Shown here: positions 15,724 to 23,779 of the stretch, piece after piece
How positions within the stretch are numbered: position 1 is the stretch's first letter
How the letters are laid out: each line of letters begins with the position of its first letter
Source of the DNA: Pedobacter sandarakinus
Lineage (GTDB): Bacteria; Bacteroidota; Bacteroidia; Sphingobacteriales; Sphingobacteriaceae
DNA: 64,000 nucleotides
Reading direction: 5' to 3'
Assembly (NCBI RefSeq): GCF_026240095.1
Contig: NZ_JAPIVG010000001.1
Span: 310,001 to 374,000, forward strand
The notes under the pieces: generated by a model
Told to the model about the DNA's origin: nothing
The model's input: the letters and a program-made list of their open reading frames with translations, nothing else
Databases searched by the model: none
Program-made: the position numbers and the translations under genes

Positions 15724-18039
15724 TCATACCAACTCTGCACTGCTAACCTCTATTTCTGCGTTGCCAGCCAATTGATAGGCCTGGCCTTTGATCACAATTT
15801 CTAAATCTACATCATGATGATTTTTGATGTTGATTGTATTTTCCGTAATGTTGATTTTTAATGTAGCACCCCTGAAACCAATGGTAAAAGAAAAAGACTT
15901 CCATTGAGTTGGTAAAAATGGATTAAAGTGCAGCTTGCCCTCGCGAACACGCATACCTGCAAAACCTTCTACAACACTCATCCACGTTCCGGCCATCGAT
16001 GTGATGTGCAACCCGTCTTCGGTATCATTGTTATAGTCATCCAAATCTAAACGAGCGGTTCTTAGGTAAAATTCGTAAGCACGGGCTTCATCATTAAGCT
16101 TAGCCGCTAAAATACTGTGTACGCAAGGCGATAAAGAACTTTCATGTACCGTTCTTGGCTCGTAAAAATCGAAATTTCTTCTAATCGTTTCTAAGTCATA
16201 ATCTTCTTCAAAAAAATAGATTCCCTGTAAAACATCTGCTTGTTTAATAAACGGTGAACGTAAAATTCTATCCCAGCTCCATTTTTGATTAATTGGTCTT
16301 TCGCTTGCCGGCAAATCTTTAACTAAAGTCTGTTCCTTGTCTAAATAACCATCTTGTTGCAGAAAAATACCTAAATTCTTGTCTTCAGGGTAGTACATTT
16401 TTTCGACAATATCTGCCCAATCTGCAAATTCCTGATCGCTAAAGTTTAAGGTTTCCATTAATTTAGCATACTCTAACGGCTTAGCGGCTTTCACAATTTC
16501 CGCAGCATCTGCTGCATATTTCATACACCAGGTAGCCAACAAATTGGTATACCAATTATTGTTTACATTGTTTTCGTACTCATTTGGGCCGGTAACACCA
16601 AGCATTACATATTGCTGTTTATCGCTGCTCCAATTAACACGTTGTTTCCAGAAACGGGCAATACCAACAAGTACTTCTAAGCCGTAATCGAAAAGGTAAC
16701 TCTCGTCTCCGGTGTACCGGATATAATTGTAGATAGCAAAAGCAATAGCGCCATTACGATGAATTTCCTCGAAAGTAATTTCCCATTCGTTGTGGCATTC
16801 TTCTCCATTCATGGTAACCATTGGGTACAAAGCAGCACCATCTTTAAAGCCGAGCTTTGCGGCATTCTCAATGGCTTTACCTAATTGCTTGTGGCGGTAA
16901 ACCAACAAATTCTTACTTACTTCCTGCGGGGCAGTAGCCAGATAAAACGGCACACAGTACGCTTCTGTATCCCAATAGGTAGAGCCACCGTATTTTTCGC
17001 CAGTGAAACCTTTCGGACCAATGTTTAAACGATCATCTTTACCTGTGTAGGTTTGAAATAATTGAAAAATATTGAAGCGGATGGCTTGTTGTGCCGACAC
17101 ATCACCATCAATGATAATATCACTCTCTTCCCATTTTACCGCCCAAGCCTGGGCCTGCTCTTTCCATAACTGGTCGAAACCCTTAGCAGTTGCGGCCTCA
17201 ACAACGGCTTTTGCTTCTGCCATCAACTTATCTTTTGCATAATTCTCTGAAGATAAATTAGCAGCAATTTTGATCAATGTAATTTCATCATTCGCCTTAA
17301 CATCGATGGCAAACTTTTGTCCGACAAATTTTTCTTTACGTACTGCCTCTGGGTTGATGGTTAATTTATCCTGGTTTTTTTGAATTTCGATGGAACTTCC
17401 TGTTACAACTTCAAACTCAGTTTTCTTAGTACGCAAATGGATATAGGCGGAGCTATCTGAGATATCATCACCCACCATGTCCCAAAATTTCTCATCATAA
17501 TTGCTATCCTGATTCTTGATATCTCCATCGATAAAAGGCATGAGCGTTAAATTCCCACTTTGTAAGGGAATAATGGAGTATTGGATGGCCCCTACCTCAT
17601 CATCAGCTATGCTGCAAAAACGAGTTGCTTTTACTTTTAACGACTTCCCGTGCTTAAGTTTAGCAGTAAAAGTGCGTTCCAAAACACCGGTGTGCATATC
17701 TAATACCCGCTTAAAATCGCTTACGTCGGCAGTAGCCAGGTCTAATAGTTCATCGTCAAATTTCACTTCGATACCTACCCAGTTGGCAGCGTTCAAAACC
17801 TTTGCAAAATATTCTGGATAGCCGTTTTTCCACCACCCTACTCGGGTTTTGTCTGGATAGTAAACCCCGGCAACGTAGTTACCAAGCAATGTTTCACCGG
17901 TATAAGTTTCTTCGAAATTGGCACGCTGCCCCATCCGGCCGTTGCCTAAACTGAAAATACTCTCCGAAATTTTATTTAAATGTGGATCAAAGCCTTCTTC
18001 GATAATTTTCCACTCATCTGCTTTAATGTAATTCTTCAT
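15724..18039 (-). CDS. GH65 maltose phosphorylase
   Basis: 771 residues without a signal peptide, so cytoplasmic. It opens with the N-terminal beta-sandwich (SIFSLGNGRMGQRANFEETY), then the (alpha/alpha)6 barrel. Barrel motifs include GGSTYWDTEAYCVPFYLAT and GVTGPNEYENNVNNNWYTN, which contains the Glu that acts as general acid in family GH65. The C-terminal part has VHESSLSPCVHSILAAKL and DGLHITSMAGTW, which lines the phosphate site. Maltose phosphorylases give glucose plus beta-glucose 1-phosphate; kojibiose or trehalose phosphorylase is possible by fold, but the amylases, maltose-type MFS and pgmB point to maltose. A 316-base spacer of tandem repeats separates it from pgmB upstream. Confidence 0.88.
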   Translation of the reverse strand: MKNYIKADEWKIIEEGFDPHLNKISESIFSLGNGRMGQRANFEETYTGETLLGNYVAGVYYPDKTRVGWWKNGYPEYFAKVLNAANWVGIEVKFDDELLDLATADVSDFKRVLDMHTGVLERTFTAKLKHGKSLKVKATRFCSIADDEVGAIQYSIIPLQSGNLTLMPFIDGDIKNQDSNYDEKFWDMVGDDISDSSAYIHLRTKKTEFEVVTGSSIEIQKNQDKLTINPEAVRKEKFVGQKFAIDVKANDEITLIKIAANLSSENYAKDKLMAEAKAVVEAATAKGFDQLWKEQAQAWAVKWEESDIIIDGDVSAQQAIRFNIFQLFQTYTGKDDRLNIGPKGFTGEKYGGSTYWDTEAYCVPFYLATAPQEVSKNLLVYRHKQLGKAIENAAKLGFKDGAALYPMVTMNGEECHNEWEITFEEIHRNGAIAFAIYNYIRYTGDESYLFDYGLEVLVGIARFWKQRVNWSSDKQQYVMLGVTGPNEYENNVNNNWYTNLLATWCMKYAADAAEIVKAAKPLEYAKLMETLNFSDQEFADWADIVEKMYYPEDKNLGIFLQQDGYLDKEQTLVKDLPASERPINQKWSWDRILRSPFIKQADVLQGIYFFEEDYDLETIRRNFDFYEPRTVHESSLSPCVHSILAAKLNDEARAYEFYLRTARLDLDDYNNDTEDGLHITSMAGTWMSVVEGFAGMRVREGKLHFNPFLPTQWKSFSFTIGFRGATLKINITENTINIKNHHDVDLEIVIKGQAYQLAGNAEIEVSSAELV

Positions 18040-18045
18040 AATTTA

Positions 18046-18290
18046 GTAGCAAATATTTAGTATCAGGTGGCAAGACTCGACCTAAACTTTTTCCTTTTTT
18101 TTGTAGCAAGTATTTAGTATCAAGTAGCAAGACTCAACCTAAAATTTTTCCTTTTTGTGTAGCAAGTATTTAGTATCAAGTAGCAAGACTCGAGCTAAAC
18201 TTTTTCCTTTTTTTGTAGCAAGTATTTAGTATCGAGTAGCAAGACTCGAGCTAAACTTTTTCCTTTTTTTGTAGCAAGATTCGTATCGGA
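18046..18290. repeat. Tandem array of a 56-57 bp unit between pgmB and malP
   Basis: Four full units start at 18046 (57 bp), 18103 (56), 18159 (56) and 18215 (56), with a partial fifth from 18271. Each begins GTAGCAAGTATTTAGTATC, continues AAGTAGCAAGACTCGAGC and ends TAAACTTTTTCCTTTTTT. The first unit is the most diverged; units three and four are almost identical. Within a unit GTAGCAAG recurs, so it is itself an internal near-duplication. No open frame of interest crosses it. The rest of the gap (18291-18355) holds only small hairpins. Confidence 0.95.
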
Positions 18291-18355
18291 TTGAGATTAA
18301 TTCTCATTAATAGCAGTCTACTACCTCATACATCCTGTCAACTTCAGGACACTTT

Positions 18356-19036
18356 TTACAATCCCTGTAAATCTTTAACTGTTAACTTATCTAATCCACT
18401 TACAACCATATCGGCATCTTGTAGTATGCTTTTTTCGCCAATGCCAATTGCTTTCATGCCACCGCGTTTGGCAGCTTCTACGCCAGCTACTGCATCTTCA
18501 AAAACAACACATTCATCTGGTTTAAAACCTAAAAGCTGAGCGCCTTTGAGAAATACTTCCGGGTCTGGCTTTGATTTGGTAACCATATTTCCATCCACAA
18601 TTTCATCAAAGAAATGAGCAAGATTAGTTTTTTCTAAAATAATGCCCGAATTCTTACTGGCTGAACCAAGAGCAAGCTTGTATCCAGCACGGTGTATTGC
18701 AGACAAAAATTCGACTGTACCTGGTAAAACCTCATTTGGGGTCATTTTGGTAATCATTTCCACATACCAACCATTCTTCAATGTGGCTAGCGCTTCCTTC
18801 TCATCTTCAGTTTTTTTTACATTACCCCAGTCCAAAATTTTATTCAGGCTTTCTACCCTGCTTACTCCTTTCAACTGTTCATTCTGTTCTTCCGTGAAAT
18901 CGAAGCCCAGACTATTGGCTAGTTGTTTCCAGGCTTTGTAATGATAAACTGCTGTATCTACCAAGACACCATCCAAATCAAAGAGACAGGCTTTAATTTG
19001 AGATGCTGCTGGTAGTATGTTAGATTGTTCTTGCAT
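18356..19036 (-). CDS. pgmB: Beta-phosphoglucomutase (HAD superfamily)
   Basis: 226 residues, cytoplasmic. HAD motif I is FDLDGVLVDTAVYHYKAW (the first Asp is the phosphorylated nucleophile, the second the acid/base), motif II is ALGSASKNS, motif III Lys is in TKSKPDPEVFLKGAQLLGF, and motif IV is VVFEDAVAGVEAAKRGGMKA. The cap segment WKQLANSLGFDFTEEQNEQL followed by KGVSR is typical of beta-phosphoglucomutases, which use beta-glucose 1,6-bisphosphate. The enzyme turns beta-glucose 1-phosphate made by the adjacent maltose phosphorylase into glucose 6-phosphate. Length and motif order are normal. It lies 66 bases downstream of the neopullulanase-like gene. Confidence 0.93.
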   Translation of the reverse strand: MQEQSNILPAASQIKACLFDLDGVLVDTAVYHYKAWKQLANSLGFDFTEEQNEQLKGVSRVESLNKILDWGNVKKTEDEKEALATLKNGWYVEMITKMTPNEVLPGTVEFLSAIHRAGYKLALGSASKNSGIILEKTNLAHFFDEIVDGNMVTKSKPDPEVFLKGAQLLGFKPDECVVFEDAVAGVEAAKRGGMKAIGIGEKSILQDADMVVSGLDKLTVKDLQGL

Positions 19037-19102
19037 TTGTGTTTATAAGGCCACAGTGTATCTGCAGCAATGTCTATTCTATTTGTTAAAGCAAAAAAAT
19101 GG

Positions 19103-20947
19103 TTAGTTAAGTTCTAATACCAATGTTGTTTTTGCCGGCACTTTTATGTCTGTTAGGCCTGCGCTCTCTCCTGTTATAATGTTCTTCGCTATCGAAAGCC
19201 CTTTTGTTCGTTCTTCAAAGCGATTGGTGTTTAAATTCTTTTCCTTATCTGTATTATTTACCACAACCATTACCGTACCTTTTGGGTTTGGCAAATAGCG
19301 GAAATAAACATATAAATCATCTTGAGGAACAAACTGCATCAATTTTCCGTTTTGTAAGGCCAAGCTGTTTTTACGGTAATTGGCCAATTTTTTAACAAAA
19401 TCGAAAGCATCATTCTCTTTATTAGTTCTTCCATCAGCAATGAATTTATCTTTCTTGTCGCCATCCCATCCACCAGGAAAATCAGACCGGACCAAACCAT
19501 CGGGGTTAGAAAAGTTCTTCATTAAAATTTCCGTTCCGTAATACATTTGAGGGATTCCACGCATAGTTAAGAGAAGCGCCATGCCCATTTTGTATTTATC
19601 AAAATCTTCATTTACAATAGAGTAAAAGCGACTCATATCGTGGTTGTCGAGGGCAATGCAATTTAGCGTTGGGTCTTTGTAAAGAAAATCGTGTGCAACA
19701 ACATCGTACAATCGATTAATACCATCCACCCATCCATTTTTACCATTAATGGCTTCATATATGCCATCTTTTACAGCCATATCTGTTATCCCGGGAAGGT
19801 GTGTATCGAAGCCACGATTTACGGTATTGCCACCAGTGAAATAAGCCTGATTAGCTACACCAGCTACAAAGGTTTCCCCAAAAATAGATAGGTTGGGAAA
19901 TTCCGCCTTAAGTTTCAATGCCCAATCAGCCATGTAAGCGGGCTCATTGTAAGGATAGGTATCTAAGCGCAAACCATCAATCCCAGCATACTCGATCCAC
20001 CAGATATGATTTTGATTTAAATAATTTTGTACGAAAGGATTATTCTGGTTTAAGTCTGGCATAGATGCCACGAACCAGCCATCTAACATTTGTTTACGAT
20101 CTGCAACCGATGCGTGTGTATCCATTACGGTTTGATCGCGGTAGCTGGTTTGCGTAAATTTTGGCCATTGATGTACCCAGTCTCTTGAGGGCATATCGTT
20201 GAAAAACCAGTGTCCGGTACCAATATGATTGTGAACAATATCCTTAATTACTTTCATGCCTTTAGCATGTGCAATCTCTACATATTTTTTATAGAGATCG
20301 TTGGTTCCATAACGTGGATCGATTTTATAATGATCGGTAACAGCATAACCATGGTAGGATGCTTTCTCCATATCATTCTCAATTTCAGGGGTCATCCAGA
20401 CGGTGGTAACGCCCAAATCTTTTAGGTAATCTAAATGGTTGATCAGACCTTGGATATCGCCACCATGACGGTAATACATGCTATCGCGATTGAGTGCGGT
20501 TTCCTTCAACCCTTGCACCACATCGTTACTTTTATCACCATTCGAAAAACGATCTGGCATTAATAAATAAATAAAATCTTTTTGAGTTACACCTTGAATT
20601 CTGTTGGCGCTTTTATTGCGATCTTTCAATTCGTAGGTGTAGCTAAATATCTTTTTGCCTCCCGACATAAAATTTATCGGGAACGATCCCGACTTTACCG
20701 TTGGAGATAGTTTCAAATCCAAAAACAAATAGTTTGGATTTTCAACTTTGTTAACCTTAACCAATTGGACGCCTGGATAAGATAGATTCACTGCGCTTTT
20801 AGCAATATTTTCGCCGTGTACAAGCAGTTGAAGTTTTGGATTATGCATTCCAGAGAACCAAAACATTGGCTCTATCCGCTCTAGTTTTTGCGCATAAATA
20901 CGGAGGGAAACTGATGCTAAAAGAAGGAAGAGGAGGAATTTTTTCAT
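19103..20947 (-). CDS. Periplasmic neopullulanase/cyclomaltodextrinase-like GH13 (SusA-like)
   Basis: 614 residues with a cleavable signal (MKKFLLFLLLASVSLRIYAQ). An N-terminal beta domain (about 20-110, FWFSGMHNPKLQLLVHGENI) of the cyclomaltodextrinase N-terminal type precedes the GH13 barrel. Signatures: VIKDIVHNHIG (region I), DGLRLDTYPY with the nucleophile Asp, LSIFGETF with the acid/base Glu, and IALDNHDMSRFYS with the third carboxylate. The domain layout matches SusA of Bacteroides, which cuts maltooligosaccharides in the periplasm. It follows susE after a hairpin and precedes pgmB. A palindrome resembling the two LacI-type operators lies inside the coding sequence at 20677-20692. Confidence 0.9.
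   Translation of the reverse strand: MKKFLLFLLLASVSLRIYAQKLERIEPMFWFSGMHNPKLQLLVHGENIAKSAVNLSYPGVQLVKVNKVENPNYLFLDLKLSPTVKSGSFPINFMSGGKKIFSYTYELKDRNKSANRIQGVTQKDFIYLLMPDRFSNGDKSNDVVQGLKETALNRDSMYYRHGGDIQGLINHLDYLKDLGVTTVWMTPEIENDMEKASYHGYAVTDHYKIDPRYGTNDLYKKYVEIAHAKGMKVIKDIVHNHIGTGHWFFNDMPSRDWVHQWPKFTQTSYRDQTVMDTHASVADRKQMLDGWFVASMPDLNQNNPFVQNYLNQNHIWWIEYAGIDGLRLDTYPYNEPAYMADWALKLKAEFPNLSIFGETFVAGVANQAYFTGGNTVNRGFDTHLPGITDMAVKDGIYEAINGKNGWVDGINRLYDVVAHDFLYKDPTLNCIALDNHDMSRFYSIVNEDFDKYKMGMALLLTMRGIPQMYYGTEILMKNFSNPDGLVRSDFPGGWDGDKKDKFIADGRTNKENDAFDFVKKLANYRKNSLALQNGKLMQFVPQDDLYVYFRYLPNPKGTVMVVVNNTDKEKNLNTNRFEERTKGLSIAKNIITGESAGLTDIKVPAKTTLVLELN
20677..20692. promoter_or_regulatory. Intragenic operator-like palindrome
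   Basis: TCGGGAACGATCCCGA differs at one central base from the TCGGGAACGTTCCCGA sites upstream of susC. It encodes Ser-Gly-Ser-Phe-Pro of the SusA-like enzyme, about 255 bases into the gene. Confidence 0.4.
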
Positions 20948-20985
20948 GTGTTAATTGGAGAAAGCGCAATAACATTCGAAAGTAA

Positions 20986-21023
20986 AATGAGGCTGTAAAA
21001 GTATTAACTCATACAGCCTCATT
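20986..21023 (-). terminator. Hairpin between susE and the susA-like gene
   Basis: AATGAGGCTGTA pairs perfectly with TACAGCCTCATT (12 bp) around a 14-base loop. It lies 5 bases after the susE stop. The minus-strand tail (TTACTTT) is T-poor, so partial termination or 3'-end protection of the susCDE message is likely rather than full stop. Confidence 0.55.
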
Positions 21024-21028
21024 AAGAA

Positions 21029-22075
21029 TTAGTTTTTTACAATGGTGTAAGACCCACCAGTAACTTTGGTAACCTCAAGTGGATCAGTTGCAACTGTAAG
21101 TGTAATGGTATAGTTGCCAGCTACAGTATTTGCAATGTTGCCGCCACCTAGAGTTAATGCGGTAGCAGGACCACCTAAATTGGTACCCCAATCGTGGTTA
21201 TAACGAAACTTAAACTCTCCAGCAGTTAACGGTGTTGTAAGTTTCCAAGTATTTTTGCCATCGTTTAATGGTTTCAAATCTGTATCTCCTCCCCAACCAT
21301 TTGGTGTAGCATCGCCTATTAGCGACCAAACCTTTGCGTCGGCGATTTCGATAGTGTTGGCATTTAAATCTACCGTAACTAATTTATAACCTGCCGAAAT
21401 GGAACTGATATCTCCACCTGTAGTGCTGATTTTGTTTCCTCCAGCAGTACCATAGGCTATGTCCCATTTTTTAGCTGGTGTAATTTTGAAGTTTCCACCA
21501 TCAAATTTAATGATGCCTGAATAAACACCATTTCCTGAGATCGATACTAAACTATCTGCAGAAGCAGGATTCCAACCTTGGTAGTTACCAGGAACATAAA
21601 TCCACGAGGTAAGTGGGAATGGCTTAGCACTGATGGTAACAACATTACTATATACAGCACTAACACTATTTGAAATAGAAGACTTTACACGAATTTCTAC
21701 ATCTGAGTTTGCAGTGGTAGGAAGATTTAAAGAAAGTAAAAGGTTGTTAAAATCTAAGCCTGTGTAAGATTTTGAAGTAACATTTGCATCTAATAAGGCC
21801 TCCTTAACTTTATCAGCCGCGAAGTTAGTTCCTTTTGGAGCCAGTTGAATGGTGTTGGTTACTGCAGCAGCATAACCGAAATTAGCTTTCGTAACGTCGA
21901 AAGTAATCACATTGTTGGTAAGCATGCTCTTGTCTAATACAACTGCAGTTGCAGATGCCTTTAAGGTACCGCCATTGCCATTTGTTGCTACAGCTCTGGT
22001 TTCCTCTTTTTTGCAAGACCATAGCGAAAGCGCAATAAAGCCCAACGCTAAGGATTTAAGTAAGTTTGATTTCAT
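21029..22075 (-). CDS. SusE-like starch-binding outer-membrane lipoprotein
   Basis: 348 residues with a lipoprotein signal ending LSLWSCKKEE, a pattern compatible with surface display in Bacteroidota. An N-terminal SusE-type immunoglobulin-like domain (about 35-150) is followed by two starch-binding repeats: one opens with WIYVPGNYQGWNPASADSLV, the other with WSLIGDATPNGWGGDTDLKP. The aromatic residues and the GNYQGW/DATPNGW pattern are those of the SusE/SusF CBM modules. It would hold starch at the surface beside SusCD. It follows susD after a spacer with a 15-bp stem-loop and is shorter than a full SusE-plus-SusF pair; no separate SusF is present. Confidence 0.88.
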   Translation of the reverse strand: MKSNLLKSLALGFIALSLWSCKKEETRAVATNGNGGTLKASATAVVLDKSMLTNNVITFDVTKANFGYAAAVTNTIQLAPKGTNFAADKVKEALLDANVTSKSYTGLDFNNLLLSLNLPTTANSDVEIRVKSSISNSVSAVYSNVVTISAKPFPLTSWIYVPGNYQGWNPASADSLVSISGNGVYSGIIKFDGGNFKITPAKKWDIAYGTAGGNKISTTGGDISSISAGYKLVTVDLNANTIEIADAKVWSLIGDATPNGWGGDTDLKPLNDGKNTWKLTTPLTAGEFKFRYNHDWGTNLGGPATALTLGGGNIANTVAGNYTITLTVATDPLEVTKVTGGSYTIVKN

Positions 22076-22111
22076 CTGTTATTTTAGTTTTAATTGTCAG
22101 ATGGAAACTAA

Positions 22112-22155
22112 GTGTTTAAAATAATTAATAACTCGTCATCAATTATTTTAAACAC
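22112..22155 (-). promoter_or_regulatory. Perfect 15-bp stem-loop between susD and susE
   Basis: GTGTTTAAAATAATT (22112-22126) pairs exactly with AATTATTTTAAACAC (22141-22155) around a 14-base loop. It is very AT-rich and has no T-tract after it. It probably protects the susCD message 3' end or sets the susD to susE ratio. Confidence 0.55.
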
Positions 22156-22183
22156 ATAAGCTTCATACTTTATTTTTGATTGA

Positions 22184-23767
22184 TTAATATCCTGTATTTT
22201 GTACCAAATTTGGATTTGCAATTAAATCTGCTGTTGGGATTGGGTAAAGGTTACGGAAAGTTGCAAGTGAGGTACCGGCTTTAACACCACCTTTAAATGG
22301 CCACAAGTAGCTGTTACCCGTAAATTTACCGAAGCGAATTAAATCTGTACGGCGATGACCTTCCCAATATAACTCACGACCACGTTCATCTAACATAAAG
22401 TCGACATTTAATGTTGATACATCTCCACTATTATTTCCATACGCACGGCGACGAAGCAGGTTTACATAGGTTAGTGCCTGAGCAGTGGTACCACCATTAC
22501 CGCCACGGGTAACAGCTTCTGCATAAATTAAATATTGCTCTGCCAATCTAAACAATGGAAAATCTAAAGAACTGAAAGTTCCATTTAATGATGGCGGCAT
22601 AACATTGGCTGATGATACGTTTTTGAACTTGGTAACACGTAAGCCATCTGTAAACACGCCAACTTCATCTGTTGCTATTTTAGTACCAAAGAAAACACCA
22701 CGCTTATCTGCAGTACCATTCGGATCTGGAAAAAGCGCAGGTAAGTTTTGACGGGTTCTGTTACCACCCCAGCCACCATTCGGAACACCATAACTTGCCG
22801 GATTCATGTCGCCATTAATGGCTGCGTTAATTAAAAACGTTGTACCACCATAGTTGGTTCCGTTAACAGCATCGTAATTAATAGTTAAGATGTTCTCTGT
22901 GTTGTTAACGTTATTATCCGTTCTAAACAAATCCATATAATTTGCCTTAAGCGCATAGCCAGCGTTAATTACTCTACTGGCGTAAGTGATGGCTTCCGTA
23001 TTTTTAGCAGTACCGGTATAAACCTGTGCATTTAAATATACTCGAGCAAGTAAAGACCATGCAGCTGCTTTATCGGCACGACCATATTCGTTGGTGCGAG
23101 GCTCAGCTAAATCTCCATCAATAGCCTTCAATTCGCTTTCTACGTAGTTAAATAAGTCGGCACGCTTGATTTGCTTTGGTGCAATCTTACCAATTTCATC
23201 CGCTTCGGTTACAAAAGGCGGATTACCAAATGCATCCATCAACACCCAATATTGAAAAGCACGTAAGAAACGAGCTTCAGCACGATAGCGGGTAATGGCG
23301 GTTGCATCTGCACCAGTAATATTTCTGGCTGCTAATTTCTCTGGTGTACTTTCTCTTAAAAATTCGTTTACAAAGGTGATCTGCAGCAAACTTCTAGAGT
23401 AAAGCCCTCTCAAAAATTGATTGTCGACACTTGGCGTACCGTAATCTAATTCTGGAATTCCAGTATCTCCCCATGCGCAAATAGCCTCATCTGTTACAAG
23501 CTCTTGTGAGGTCCAAAATAACCTTAAGAAGTCTGCAAAGCCAGCATTTAAACCACCAACATCACTGTTATCTGATCCAGACGGACTCGTTAATCCATAA
23601 GTTGCATATAGTTTTACTAAACTGTTTTTGTATCCAGCTGGTGTGGCATAAACAGTTGTAGAGGTAACATCATTTGTAGGTGTTAAGTTTAAATCCTCTC
23701 TTTTACAAGCGCTGAATGATATTAAGAATATACCAGACGCCAATACAATTTTAAATGATTTTTTCAT
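22184..23767 (-). CDS. SusD-like starch-binding outer-membrane lipoprotein
   Basis: 527 residues. Lipoprotein signal FLISFSACKREDLNLTP (Cys near residue 20). RagB/SusD fold motifs include YRAEARFLRAFQYWVLMDAF, AAWSLLARVYLNAQVY, and the C-terminal FPLFRLAEQYLIYAEAVTRG and ERGRELYWEGHRRTDLIRFG, which close the family. Partner SusC lies 12 bases upstream and susE 108 bases downstream. In the Sus paradigm SusD binds the amylose helix and acts as a hinged lid on SusC. The ligand assignment comes from the locus. Confidence 0.93.
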   Translation of the reverse strand: MKKSFKIVLASGIFLISFSACKREDLNLTPTNDVTSTTVYATPAGYKNSLVKLYATYGLTSPSGSDNSDVGGLNAGFADFLRLFWTSQELVTDEAICAWGDTGIPELDYGTPSVDNQFLRGLYSRSLLQITFVNEFLRESTPEKLAARNITGADATAITRYRAEARFLRAFQYWVLMDAFGNPPFVTEADEIGKIAPKQIKRADLFNYVESELKAIDGDLAEPRTNEYGRADKAAAWSLLARVYLNAQVYTGTAKNTEAITYASRVINAGYALKANYMDLFRTDNNVNNTENILTINYDAVNGTNYGGTTFLINAAINGDMNPASYGVPNGGWGGNRTRQNLPALFPDPNGTADKRGVFFGTKIATDEVGVFTDGLRVTKFKNVSSANVMPPSLNGTFSSLDFPLFRLAEQYLIYAEAVTRGGNGGTTAQALTYVNLLRRRAYGNNSGDVSTLNVDFMLDERGRELYWEGHRRTDLIRFGKFTGNSYLWPFKGGVKAGTSLATFRNLYPIPTADLIANPNLVQNTGY

Positions 23768-23779
23768 TTCTATATTTTA

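Noticed and set aside
18046..18290. CRISPR array
   Set aside because: The array is directly tandem with no variable spacers; units abut each other, so it is a simple tandem repeat.
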